Part shown: piece by piece, positions 1 through 8,121 of the stretch
Layout: every line of letters starts with the position of its first letter
How positions within the stretch are numbered: the first letter of the stretch is position 1
Source of the DNA: Flavobacterium luteolum
Lineage (GTDB): Bacteria > Bacteroidota > Bacteroidia > Flavobacteriales > Flavobacteriaceae
Length of the DNA stretch: 64,000 nt
Assembly (NCBI RefSeq): GCF_027111275.1
Contig: NZ_CP114286.1
Location: 4,574,501 to 4,638,500 of the forward strand
Direction of reading: 5' to 3'
The notes under the pieces: generated by a model
Seen by the model: the letters and a program-made list of their open reading frames with translations, nothing else
Database searches by the model: none
Told to the model about the DNA's origin: nothing
Made by a program: the position numbers and the translations under genes

Positions 1-84
1 TCTCCACGAGTAGTTCTACAAAGATTGTCGATTTTGTTTGCGGAGTTTCTTACGGAGATCCCTCGTTCCTCGGGATGACAAAAA
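1..84. repeat. Partial copy of imperfect palindromic repeat
   Basis: The sequence TCTCCACGAGTAG ... GGAGTTTCTTACGGAGAT followed by CTCGTTCCTCGGGATGACAAA is the inner part and right arm of the same palindromic family seen complete at 7749-7879. The left arm lies outside the window. Bases 110-170 also resemble, in inverse orientation, the decayed 'ttcacgcagatttt' repeat found near 2820-2870. No gene is visible in 1-206. Confidence 0.6.
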
Positions 85-206
85 ATGAGAATAGAAAGCT
101 TTGCGAGATTAAAATTTATCTGCTTACATCTCCTAAAATCATTAAAAATCTGCGTGAAATCTTTTTCAAATAAACTTATCTTTGATCATAACAAACCAAT
201 TACAAT

Positions 207-1223
207 ATGGAAAAAACAAAACGTTTTCAGGTTTCGCTCAAAGTCATTTGGGGAAGTTCGATTGCATTGGCAGTTATGGCTTCGATACCTAAATTATTTG
301 ATGCCGATTCTACACCTGGAGACCTTATTATAAATTCTTCGATTACGCTGTTGTTTTCCCTTTTTATATGGTATTACAACATCTACAGTTTACCAAAATT
401 TTCTGCTAATCATGCCAATAAAAGTCTTTTTAACTGGAAACTTTTATTGAGTGTTATTCTAGGGATTGTTTTAATGGTGATTCTGGTAATTGCGCATCAG
501 GAACTGTTTCAGGTTTCAAAAATGGATGCGCCAATTATGTTTGAACTTCGCGGAGTTTTGATCAACTTGATTGTGTATATGTTTTTGCATTTGCTTTTTC
601 AAAATTATCAAACACAACAGATGGGAGTTGAATTGGAACGCACAAAAGCAGTAAATCTCGGCGCTCAATACGAATTACTGAAACAGCAGGTAAATCCGCA
701 TTTTTTGTTTAATAGTTTGAATACGCTAAAATCGATGGTGGATATCCAAGATCCGCAGAGTTCTGATTTTATCTTGAAATTATCCGATTTTTATCGATTT
801 ACGTTAGAAAGCCGAAAAATGGATTTGATTCCGTTGAGCGAAGAACTTCAAATTTTAGATTCGTATGTATATCTGCTAAAAGCGCGTTTCGAAGACGGAT
901 TTGTCTTAGAAAGCGAAATTGATCCAAAACAGTACGATTCGGCAATTCCGCCTTTTACTTTGCAGTTATTAATCGAAAACTGCATCAAACACAATGTCGT
1001 TTCTTTAGACAAACCTTTAAAAATAAGACTTTATACAGAAAACGAGTTTTTGGTAGTTGAAAATAAAATTCAACTCAAAAGAGGCGCCGTGTCTACAGGT
1101 GTTGGTTTAGATAATATCAACCAGCGTTTTATGCACCTGATTCGTAAAGAAATCGAAATTGACAAAGACGAAACTACCTTTAAAGTAAAAATACCACTTA
1201 ATTATGACTATCATAATAATTGA
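207..1223 (+). CDS. LytS/YehU-type sensor histidine kinase
   Basis: This 338-residue inner-membrane histidine kinase should phosphorylate the LytTR regulator encoded directly downstream. Four hydrophobic segments lie at about residues 12-30, 40-62, 77-97 and 115-132. A His_kinase domain (PF06580 type) follows, with NPHFLFN at 163-169 and presumed phospho-acceptor His165. The ATP-binding region shows the N-box LIENCIKHN (about 255-263) and STGVGLDNIN (about 296-305). There is no recognisable extracytoplasmic sensor domain, so the signal is probably sensed in or near the membrane. Its end overlaps the regulator start by 20 bp, which indicates translational coupling. The signal cannot be read from sequence. 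Confidence 0.92.
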   Translation: MEKTKRFQVSLKVIWGSSIALAVMASIPKLFDADSTPGDLIINSSITLLFSLFIWYYNIYSLPKFSANHANKSLFNWKLLLSVILGIVLMVILVIAHQELFQVSKMDAPIMFELRGVLINLIVYMFLHLLFQNYQTQQMGVELERTKAVNLGAQYELLKQQVNPHFLFNSLNTLKSMVDIQDPQSSDFILKLSDFYRFTLESRKMDLIPLSEELQILDSYVYLLKARFEDGFVLESEIDPKQYDSAIPPFTLQLLIENCIKHNVVSLDKPLKIRLYTENEFLVVENKIQLKRGAVSTGVGLDNINQRFMHLIRKEIEIDKDETTFKVKIPLNYDYHNN

Positions 1224-1971
1224 AGATGAAGTAAAAACAGCCAAAGCACTTGGCCAATTAATTCTGAGCATCAGACCCGATGTTCAGATTTTGTCATATA
1301 TACAAAGCATTGACGGCGCAGTAGATTATCTTTTAGAAAACGATCAGCCCGATCTTATTTTTATGGATATTCAGCTGGCAGACGGTCAGTGTTTTGAGAT
1401 TTTTAAGAATGTTGAGGTTTTGTCGCCTGTAATTTTCTGTACTGCTTTTGATGATTATGCCATTGAAGCTTTCAAATCAAACGGAATTGATTATGTTTTG
1501 AAGCCTTTTTCGAGAGATAGCATTTCGCAAGCTTTAAAGAAAGCAGGAGAACTGAAAAATTTCTTTCAAAGAAACAAAAAAGCCATGCCCGATTTTGATT
1601 ATTTGTTGACTAGAACTGGTGAAAATAAAGGAAAAAGTAGTTTTTTAGTTTTCAAAAACAATAAATATCAAACCGTTTTAACGGAGAATATTGCGTTTTT
1701 CTTTATCAAAAACGAAACGCCAATGATTATGACTTTAGATAAAAATGAATATCCGTTAACGCAGTCGTTAGATGAAATTCACAAGCTTTTATCGCCAATT
1801 CAGTTCTTTAGGGTTAACAGACAATATTTGGTTAATTTTTCGGCCATTCGCGAAGCAGAACATTATTTTTCGCGTAAAATAATCGTAAAATTAAGTGTTC
1901 CGACAGAAGAAAAATTATTAGTTGGAAAAGAAAAAGCAACGGCATTTTTAAGCTGGTTAGAAAACCGATAA
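1204..1971 (+). CDS. LytTR-family response regulator
   Basis: This 255-residue regulator has an N-terminal receiver domain (about 1-115) with acidic pocket EDE at 7-9, phospho-acceptor Asp55 in FMDIQLADG and conserved Lys100 in VLKPF. A C-terminal LytTR DNA-binding domain spans about 145-250 and includes FFRVNRQYLVN. It begins inside the end of the kinase gene, so the two form a bicistronic pair. The same domain layout and the same Asp55/Lys100 positions occur in the regulator at 6856-7611. A strong hairpin terminator follows the stop codon by 2 bp. Targets are unknown. Confidence 0.93.
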   Translation: MTIIIIEDEVKTAKALGQLILSIRPDVQILSYIQSIDGAVDYLLENDQPDLIFMDIQLADGQCFEIFKNVEVLSPVIFCTAFDDYAIEAFKSNGIDYVLKPFSRDSISQALKKAGELKNFFQRNKKAMPDFDYLLTRTGENKGKSSFLVFKNNKYQTVLTENIAFFFIKNETPMIMTLDKNEYPLTQSLDEIHKLLSPIQFFRVNRQYLVNFSAIREAEHYFSRKIIVKLSVPTEEKLLVGKEKATAFLSWLENR

Positions 1972-1973
1972 AA

Positions 1974-2009
1974 CCAATTAATTTATCTGAGAAAAGATAA
2001 ATTAATTGG
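1974..2009. terminator. Bidirectional intrinsic terminator
   Basis: A perfect 15-bp stem (1974-1988 with 1995-2009) closes a 6-nt loop. It starts just after the LytTR stop codon. Read on the minus strand it is followed by TTTTATC, so it can also end the small minus-strand ORF at 2017-2097. Confidence 0.8.
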
Positions 2010-2016
2010 CTTGATT

Positions 2017-2097
2017 TTATAATCCTGGAAACATAAAACAGCTTATGAAAAACAAGGCTGAAAGTATAAAGCAGAGAATTAGAATGATCTTTTTCAT
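2017..2097 (-). CDS. Small hydrophobic peptide (26 aa), candidate
   Basis: On the minus strand an ATG opens a 26-codon frame starting MKKIILILCF, with an almost wholly hydrophobic body and a Cys in ...FFISCFM, then PGL and stop TAA. It resembles a single-span membrane peptide or a minimal lipoprotein signal. It is bounded by hairpin terminators on both sides (1974-2009 and 2126-2158), which fits an independent small transcript. No homologue can be named, and translation is unproven. Confidence 0.45.
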   Translation of the reverse strand: MKKIILILCFILSALFFISCFMFPGL

Positions 2098-2125
2098 CTT
2101 AGTTTGTATTAGAGTAAGAAATAAT

Positions 2126-2158
2126 AAAAATGCCTAATATCAATTATTAGGCATTTTT
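2126..2158. terminator. Hairpin terminator after DoxX gene
   Basis: A perfect 14-bp stem (2126-2139 with 2145-2158, 5-nt loop) has A-rich and T-rich flanks. It lies 20 bp past the stop codon of the minus-strand DoxX gene and can terminate it; the flanking T runs allow function in both directions. Confidence 0.8.
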
Positions 2159-2177
2159 ATTTTAATGTATTTTTGTT

Positions 2178-2573
2178 TTAATTGATTGCTGATGGTGTAT
2201 AAGTTGCTGTATACAGTTTTCTGTACATAACATATGTTACGCTTACCATTACAAAAGCAATAATAGCATCTGTTGCGGCGCCGAAACCTAAAACGGCAAT
2301 TTTTGAAAAGAAAGCAAAGATGATATCGAAAAATACGCCTGCGAAAACCCATTCTTTCAATCGTAATAATTTGTTCGGAATTAAAAGTGTAATAACACCA
2401 GCTACTTTAAAAACGCCAAGGATGTAAATGAAATGTGCTGGATAACCTAGTTGTTGTGTGATTCCCCAAACTAATGGATTGTTTGTTAATTCGAAGAAAC
2501 CGCTTGCGCCAAACCATAAAGAAGTTAATACTGCGCCTGTCCAATAGATAATTTTTGTTGTTTTTGAGTTCAT
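2178..2573 (-). CDS. DoxX family membrane protein
   Basis: This 131-residue protein has four predicted membrane segments (about residues 8-24, 45-62, 72-92 and 95-117), typical in size for the short DoxX/DoxX-like family. Motifs such as GASGFFELT and GYPAHFIYILGVFKVAGVITLL match the pattern of DoxX-like proteins that are frequent in Bacteroidetes. The biochemical role of the family is poorly defined. It is a single-gene unit, ended by the hairpin at 2126-2158, with a long repeat-rich gap upstream. A CACATTTG sequence about 35 bp upstream of the ATG is one base short of the TAnnTTTG box. Confidence 0.8.
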   Translation of the reverse strand: MNSKTTKIIYWTGAVLTSLWFGASGFFELTNNPLVWGITQQLGYPAHFIYILGVFKVAGVITLLIPNKLLRLKEWVFAGVFFDIIFAFFSKIAVLGFGAATDAIIAFVMVSVTYVMYRKLYTATYTPSAIN

Positions 2574-2689
2574 GATTTTGATATTTAAAGTTATTTAACG
2601 GTACAAATGTGCGTTGAAAGCCTTTAAAACGAAATCGGAAACTTGTTGAAACGGACAAACTTTAGGGTGAACTGGACAGGGAGTGAGTT

Positions 2690-3110
2690 GGTGTTTTTTT
2701 ACCGCAAAGTACGCTAAGATTCTTTTATATATAAATGCTGGAGGTTTTAAGTTCGCAAAGGTTTGTGTGCAAATATTGTGGTTTTTAATCTGGCAAAGTC
2801 GCAGAGTCGCAAAGGTTTATTTCACGCAGATTTTAAATGATTTAAGCAGATAAGCGTAGATTTTTTTAAGGTTTAAAAATCATTTTAATCTTATTAATCT
2901 GTGGCTTTAAAAATATAATTCTTTATAGCTTCGCGCCAGATAGCTTTCGTGATTGCGAGCAATTTTCATCAGCTTTATCTATACAGCTTTGCGATCTTTG
3001 CGTTTTTACAAATTCCAACGAGTAAAAAACCTTGCGTGCTTCGTGGTTAAATCACACCTGCATTTTATCTTTTTTAAAGTAAGAAACAAAAAAGGAAAGG
3101 CTATTTTTTC
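2690..3110. repeat. Decayed dispersed intergenic repeats
   Basis: The 646-bp gap 2574-3219 has no convincing gene. It contains degenerate phrases such as accgcaaagtacgctaag, gtcgcagagtcgcaaagg, ttcacgcagatttt...aagcagat and gcgtgcttcgtggttaa. Related phrases recur around 110-170, 7630-8010 and 17640-17765 in both orientations. The open frame at 2953-3162 is made of this repeat material and is not called as a gene. Confidence 0.5.
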
Positions 3111-3219
3111 AGGAATGATATTTTACGGTTGGGTCGTGAAAATTGATTATTCAGTTATATAAAAAAGGTTTAAAGCATATAATTGAGCAATTTTGCAGAA
3201 AGCTTAATTCTATTTTTTT

Positions 3220-4053
3220 ATGATTTCACCTCTTACTATAATCGCCGCGACAAATTTTTCTGATATTGCAAATAACGCCGTTGCCTACGCAGCTGGACTA
3301 GCAAAAGCTACTGGCGCAAAATTGGTTTTATTTAATTCGTTTTCTTTAAGTGTACACAGTGCCAACTCACATATCACTGCAGATGCAATGCAGAAGCAGA
3401 TTGACAGAGCTATTTCTAAGCTTGAGAATGCAGCCAAAGAAATAGCTGATTCGCATCAAATTGAAACCGCTTCAATTTGTACTTATTCGTTTTTGGAAGA
3501 TGAACTTCCGATAATTATCAAAGAAACAAATGCAGATGTTGTAGTAATGGGAATGGCAGAACGTTCTTTTGAGCAGGAATTATTGGGGAATTCAACTACA
3601 ACAGCGATTAAAAGTTTGCTTATTCCCGTTTTAGCTGTTCCAGAAAATGCACGTTTCTTAGATATCAAAAAGGTATTGTACGCTTGTGATAGCTTAAGCT
3701 TTTCGGCTATTAAAAAGTTTAGCTGGATCAAAAATGCTCTTGGAGATTTTGGCGCGGAAATTGAGTTCTTTAGCGTAGACGATAAATTAGATGATTTGAA
3801 AGAAGAACAGCACAGAATTTTGATGAATTCGAATATCGAAAAAGAATTTGAAGATGTAAAATACATGTATAAAACGGTAAGGTCGAATGCCGTTATTAAC
3901 GAAATTAGAAAAGAAATTAAAAATTATGAGGCCGATTTGCTGATTATGGTGCCTCAAAAGTATGGTTTCTGGGATTCTTTAGTCCACAGAAGCAAAACTA
4001 GGATTCTGGCAGCGGGTCTTGATATCCCATTATTGGCGTTTCCGAATTATTAA
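3220..4053 (+). CDS. Tandem universal stress protein (UspA family)
   Basis: This 277-residue cytoplasmic protein carries two USP domains, about 1-145 and 150-277. The first has the classic start TIIAATNFSD and a VVMGMAERS...LLGNSTTTAI stretch matching the nucleotide-binding signature, then IPVLAVP. The second is more degenerate (LLIMVPQKYGFWDSLVHRS) and ends in IPLLAFP, so it may have lost nucleotide binding. Tandem USPs of this length are common in Bacteroidetes and are linked to stress survival. The gene stands alone; 4054-4564 downstream holds no further gene. Confidence 0.88.
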   Translation: MISPLTIIAATNFSDIANNAVAYAAGLAKATGAKLVLFNSFSLSVHSANSHITADAMQKQIDRAISKLENAAKEIADSHQIETASICTYSFLEDELPIIIKETNADVVVMGMAERSFEQELLGNSTTTAIKSLLIPVLAVPENARFLDIKKVLYACDSLSFSAIKKFSWIKNALGDFGAEIEFFSVDDKLDDLKEEQHRILMNSNIEKEFEDVKYMYKTVRSNAVINEIRKEIKNYEADLLIMVPQKYGFWDSLVHRSKTRILAAGLDIPLLAFPNY

Positions 4054-4240
4054 AGATTGATTTGATTTAAAAATAATGATATAAAAATTACAAGGTTTTT
4101 TTGAGGAAATTTTATCAAAATAAATTTTAACAGATTTTTTTTGATTTTAGGGATTCTATAATTTTGAGGGTTGATTGCCGAATTTCAAAAGTATATTTTA
4201 ACATTTAAGGCAGTTTTGTTAATTATTCTTAATTGTCTGC

Positions 4241-4269
4241 TTGTTTCAGATATTTTTAAATTAATTTTG
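4241..4269 (+). promoter_or_regulatory. Putative Bacteroidetes sigma-A promoter for fabH leader
   Basis: TTG at 4241-4243 is followed after 18 bp by TAATTTTG at 4262-4269, which fits the TAnnTTTG -7 box. Transcription from here would give a leader of nearly 400 nt before fabH. That leader contains an unusual GC-rich patch (4390-4425, GTACCGAGTAC flanked by GTTCT/AGAAC) that can fold. Confidence 0.4.
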
Positions 4270-4564
4270 TGGCACTCTAAAAACTTAATGCAGATAGGTT
4301 TTTTTATCAGTATGGCAACAGCTAAAAATGGGGAATTATCTGCAAACTGAAATCGCATTGTATGATTTTAAAAATAAAATAAATTAAAGGTTCTGTACCG
4401 AGTACGACCGAGAGAACGCTTTGTATAGGTTTTTAATTTATTTTAATTGGATTTTGTATAATGTTTTTAGTTTGTTAAGATTTTTTTAAAACATTATTTC
4501 TCAGATAAAGTTATTGCCATCAGATTTAATTAGCTTTTAAGGAATACTGGTGCAGTTTCCTGCG

Positions 4565-4672
4565 ATGGCTCAAAAAGATTTTATTCCTAAATATGAGCTG
4601 TCAAAAAGAAGAAAAAGGTATAAGCATTGGGTTCTAAGAGTACAAAGCTTAAAAAAAAACAAAAAACAATGA
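4565..4672 (+). CDS. Small basic ORF coupled to fabH, candidate
   Basis: An ATG at 4565 opens a 35-codon frame encoding a very basic peptide with a SKRRKRYKHW segment. Its TGA overlaps the fabH ATG as ATGA, a typical translational-coupling arrangement. Many bacteria place rpmF (ribosomal protein L32, which has a PKR..SK.R.R basic N-terminus) directly before fabH. The resemblance is slight and the zinc-binding part of L32 is absent, so a remnant, a leader peptide or chance are all possible. Confidence 0.3.
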   Translation: MAQKDFIPKYELSKRRKRYKHWVLRVQSLKKNKKQ

Positions 4673-5715
4673 GCGCAGTAATTACAGCTATAGGTGGTTA
4701 CGTACCATCATCAATTCTGACCAACAAGAAAATTTCAGAAACAGTTGATACATCGGAGGAATGGATCATCAAAAGAACTGGAATTAGAGAACGTAGAATC
4801 GCAGACGACGATACAGCAACATCTGATCTTGCCGCAGCGGCGATTGAAAATCTTATCGAAAATTATAATGTAGATCGCGAGGAAATAGAAGCTTTATTAG
4901 TAGCTACAGCAACTCCAGATCACATTTTGGCGCCAACAGCAAGTATTGTTTGCGATAAAAGCGGACTTACAAATGCTTTTGGAATTGACATGAATGCAGC
5001 TTGCAGCGGATTTTTATATGCACTAGAAATGGGAGCAAACATGATCGAAAGCGGTCGCTACAAAAAGTTAATCATCGTTGGAGCAGACAAAATGAGCTCT
5101 ATCGTAGATTATGAAGATCGTAATACTTGTATTCTTTTCGGAGATGGAGCAGGAGCTGTTTTATTAGAAAAAACAGAATCTGATGCAGGTTTAATGAAAA
5201 CGATTCTTAAAACAGACGGAAGCGGTGTTTCTTCTTTGGCTGTACCAGCTGGAGGTTCTAGAAATCCAACTTCTATGCAGAGTCTTTTGCACAGAACACA
5301 CTATTTAAAACAAGACGGAGCTTTTGTATTTAAAAGAGCGGTGGCTGCAATGAGCCAGGTTTCGCAAGATGCTTTGGCAAAAAATGAGCTAGAAGCAGAC
5401 CAAATTGACTGGGTAGTTCCACACCAAGCTAATTTGAGAATTATTACAGCTGTAGGCGAAAGTTTAGGAATTGATTTTGAAAAAGTAAAAGTAAATATTG
5501 ATCGTTACGGAAATACAACATCTGCAACAGTTCCGTTGTGTTTGTGGGATTTCAAAGACGATTTTAAAGAAGGACAGAATGTATTGATAACTACTTTTGG
5601 AGCAGGATTTTCATGGGGAGCAACTTGCTTGAAATGGGGTGTAATGCGTGAAAGAAAATCAGTTGAAACTATTACAGCCATCAATAAGGCAGAAGGTGTT
5701 TTAGTAGAACACTAA
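4669..5715 (+). CDS. fabH: 3-oxoacyl-ACP synthase III (KASIII)
   Basis: KASIII condenses acetyl-CoA (or another acyl-CoA) with malonyl-ACP to start fatty-acid synthesis. The 348-residue protein has the catalytic triad in normal context: Cys in DMNAACSGFLYALE, His in VVPHQANLR and Asn in DRYGNTTSATVP. The signature EEWIIKRTGIRERR is near the N-terminus. ATG 4669 is preferred over the in-frame TTG at 4627 because homologues begin at about MSAVITAIGGYVPSS. Its position next to a kinase/regulator pair and an efflux operon, not other fab genes, suggests a specialised second copy; this is inference. A C-terminal tail after GATCLKWG is longer than usual. Confidence 0.93.
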   Translation: MSAVITAIGGYVPSSILTNKKISETVDTSEEWIIKRTGIRERRIADDDTATSDLAAAAIENLIENYNVDREEIEALLVATATPDHILAPTASIVCDKSGLTNAFGIDMNAACSGFLYALEMGANMIESGRYKKLIIVGADKMSSIVDYEDRNTCILFGDGAGAVLLEKTESDAGLMKTILKTDGSGVSSLAVPAGGSRNPTSMQSLLHRTHYLKQDGAFVFKRAVAAMSQVSQDALAKNELEADQIDWVVPHQANLRIITAVGESLGIDFEKVKVNIDRYGNTTSATVPLCLWDFKDDFKEGQNVLITTFGAGFSWGATCLKWGVMRERKSVETITAINKAEGVLVEH

Positions 5716-5755
5716 TTAAATAGGATTTTTCAATTTTTACAAGTTGGGTGAATTA

Positions 5756-6850
5756 ATGGGGAGAAAGAACCAAAATAAAAAATCGAGCAAGAATTTTTTC
5801 TATAAATACTACAGGGTTATAGTAATTCCAGCCGTTTTTTTGGTCTATCTTTCGTCTTATTATTTCTTGAATCCGTATAGAAATTTTGAAGAGGAAGGTT
5901 TGCTCGACTTAGATCAGACCTTCGATATCTTCATTATTTTATTGTATTGCGCCATACTTACAGAACTTACTTTGTTTGTTGGCCGAAAATTAAACTATTA
6001 CATAAGTTGGGAACAAAATCCAGCTTTTAGGGCTATTGCCCAATTTATCTGCTTAATTGCAGGAAATATACTTTTAAATTACTTTTTTTCATGCCTTTGG
6101 GATTATTTATATCCATGTACAGCTTTAGAAGTAAATGATTTGGTTATCATTTGGCAGTCTAAAATTATGGCCGCCATTATTTCGCTTTTCATAAGTGCCA
6201 TTCATACCGGAATATTTCTGCTGAACAGATGGCGTTTAAATGCTATAGAAACCGCTGAATTAAAAGTTAAAGCATCAGAATTGCAAGAAGCAGTAACGCG
6301 CTCGAAATTAGAATCTTTAAAAATGCAGTTAGATCCGCATTTTGTGTTCAATAATTTCAGCACATTGACAGAGCTGATTTATGAAGATCAGAAAGAAGCG
6401 GCTTCGTTTTTAGAAAATATAACGAGAGTATATCGTTATATGATTTCGAACTCTAATAAAGATACTATTACCGTAAAAGAAGAAATAGAATTTCTTAATG
6501 CTTATTTTTATTTACTAAAGAAAAGACTCGGGGATAAAATCGATTTAATAATTGAGGTTGATTCTCTTTCTTTAGCACTTCATTTACCGCCTTTGACCTT
6601 GCAGTTGTTGGTAGAAAATGCAGTAAAACACAATATGGCAACATTGACTAATCCGCTTACAATTACTGTTTTTTCTGATTCTGGAGATATTATTGTTCGT
6701 AATAACTTGCAGCGAACTGCTGGAAAAAGTCTGGTTTCAACAGGAATTGGAAATAAAAACATCGAATTCCGCTATAAAATTTTATCCGAAAGAATGCCGA
6801 TTTTTAATGAATCAAGCAGCTATTATGAGGTACGTCTGCCATTAATTTAA
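5756..6850 (+). CDS. LytS/YehU-type sensor histidine kinase
   Basis: This 364-residue membrane kinase has four hydrophobic stretches (about residues 20-40, 57-75, 94-112 and 136-157) followed by a coiled-coil-like linker and a PF06580 His_kinase domain. The phospho-acceptor motif is LDPHFVFNN (His195 from this start), with Asp where most relatives have Asn. The ATP-binding part has LLVENAVKHN and STGIGNKNIEFR. ATG 5756 is chosen over TTG 5744, which lies in the same frame. It is 40 bp after fabH and 5 bp before its regulator, so fabH, kinase and regulator may be one operon. Confidence 0.9.
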   Translation: MGRKNQNKKSSKNFFYKYYRVIVIPAVFLVYLSSYYFLNPYRNFEEEGLLDLDQTFDIFIILLYCAILTELTLFVGRKLNYYISWEQNPAFRAIAQFICLIAGNILLNYFFSCLWDYLYPCTALEVNDLVIIWQSKIMAAIISLFISAIHTGIFLLNRWRLNAIETAELKVKASELQEAVTRSKLESLKMQLDPHFVFNNFSTLTELIYEDQKEAASFLENITRVYRYMISNSNKDTITVKEEIEFLNAYFYLLKKRLGDKIDLIIEVDSLSLALHLPPLTLQLLVENAVKHNMATLTNPLTITVFSDSGDIIVRNNLQRTAGKSLVSTGIGNKNIEFRYKILSERMPIFNESSSYYEVRLPLI

Positions 6851-6855
6851 AAGTT

Positions 6856-7611
6856 ATGAAAATTTTAATTGTAGAAGATGAAAGTATTAACGCCAGCCGT
6901 TTAAAAAGACTGCTCGAAGAACTGGAACCTAATTGTGAAATTTTAGGAATCATTGACACTGTTGTGGATACAGTCGAATGGTTAAAATCGAACCCTTGTC
7001 CAGATTTGATCACAATGGATATTCGTCTAGCCGACGGATTAAGTTTTGCTATTTTTGATGAAATCAATATCACTTGTCCAGTAATTTTTACCACAGCTTA
7101 TGACGAATATGCAATTCGTGCTTTTAAGGTAAACAGCATCGATTATTTGATGAAACCTATCGAAAAGAACGAATTGGAATTTGCATTAACCAAATTCAAA
7201 TCTTTAAATAAAAACGAATCCAACGTAACCAATATCGCTGGAATTTTAAAAGAACTGATTGAAAAGCCAGTTTTCAGAATGCGCTTTTTAGTAACCTATC
7301 GCGATGGCTACAAAAGCGTAGACGTTTCAGATATCGACTTTATATATTCTGAATTTAAAACCAGCAATTTATTTCTTAAATCTGGTGTCATTATCTCTAT
7401 TCCGCAAACTATGGAAGAACTCGAGCAGGAATTAGATCCGAATATCTTTTTCCGTGCCAACCGTCAGTTTTTCATTCGTGCCGAAAGCATTAAATCTATT
7501 GCGAACTACTTCAACGCAAAACTTAAAATTCAACTAAAACTAGATCCCGAACGAGAGGTAATCATTAGTCGTGAGAAGACTCCTTTCTTTAAACAGTGGA
7601 TGGATAGGTAG
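6856..7611 (+). CDS. LytTR-family response regulator
   Basis: This 251-residue regulator has a receiver domain (about 1-115; EDE pocket, Asp55 in TMDIRLADG, Lys100 in LMKPI) and a LytTR DNA-binding domain (about 145-250, with FFRANRQFFIRAES). It starts 5 bp after its cognate kinase. It is clearly paralogous to the regulator at 1204-1971. The RND efflux operon begins 510 bp downstream, making that operon a plausible but unproven target. Confidence 0.92.
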   Translation: MKILIVEDESINASRLKRLLEELEPNCEILGIIDTVVDTVEWLKSNPCPDLITMDIRLADGLSFAIFDEINITCPVIFTTAYDEYAIRAFKVNSIDYLMKPIEKNELEFALTKFKSLNKNESNVTNIAGILKELIEKPVFRMRFLVTYRDGYKSVDVSDIDFIYSEFKTSNLFLKSGVIISIPQTMEELEQELDPNIFFRANRQFFIRAESIKSIANYFNAKLKIQLKLDPEREVIISREKTPFFKQWMDR

Positions 7612-7748
7612 TTTTTTAGGTGCTAAGGTTCTGAGATGCTGAGATTCTAAGGTTTTCTGTTTTGCCATGAATTCACGAATTTTTTTTGCTACAAATTCCA
7701 CGAATTTCCGCTAATTTTTTCCTGTGTTTATGATGTTTTGCTCTCATT

Positions 7749-7879
7749 TTTGTCATTTCGACGAAGGAGAAATCTCCACAAGTAGCTCCGCAATCTATAG
7801 CCAATCTTTGTAGAGTTTCTCGTGGAGATTTATTTCATCCGTTCGCTATCGCTCGGGTCTCCTTCGTCGAAATGACAAA
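7749..7879. repeat. 131-bp palindromic repeat element
   Basis: The outer arms, 7749-7769 and 7859-7879, are perfect 21-bp inverted repeats containing TCATTTCGACGAAGG. Inner arms AAATCTCCAC (7770-7779) and GTGGAGATTT (7822-7831) also match perfectly. A 27-bp insert (7832-7858) separates the two right-hand arms. A partial copy sits at 1-84. The element lies in the 510-bp gap 7612-8121, which otherwise holds decayed repeat phrases (attcacgaattt, cttcgtggcataaa) and no gene. It encodes nothing, as expected of a REP/MITE-like sequence. Confidence 0.8.
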
Positions 7880-8121
7880 CGTTGCGTTTTACCAACTTGG
7901 CGATAAAAATTCGAGAAATTATCTGCAGTATTTCACACAAGAATTTAATTGGAGAAAATTCGTGAATTCGTGGCATAAAAACTTCGCGCCCTAGCACCTT
8001 CGTGGCATAAACCCAAGTCAACGTTTCAGTATCAAAATATGTCGTTTGGGTAAATTTCTTCCTTAAAAAAGCGGTTTTACGCTGTTATTTTGCTGCCAAA
8101 TTTGAGGTAATTCATTTAAAA

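Noticed and set aside
85..333. 82-aa plus-strand frame overlapping the first kinase gene
   Set aside because: It overlaps the well-supported kinase in another frame, and its first part is repeat sequence.
2953..3162. 69-aa plus-strand frame upstream of the universal stress protein
   Set aside because: Composed of decayed repeat phrases with no protein-like pattern.
7830..8021. 63-aa minus-strand frame before the RND operon
   Set aside because: It is the translation of the right half of the palindromic element and adjacent repeats.
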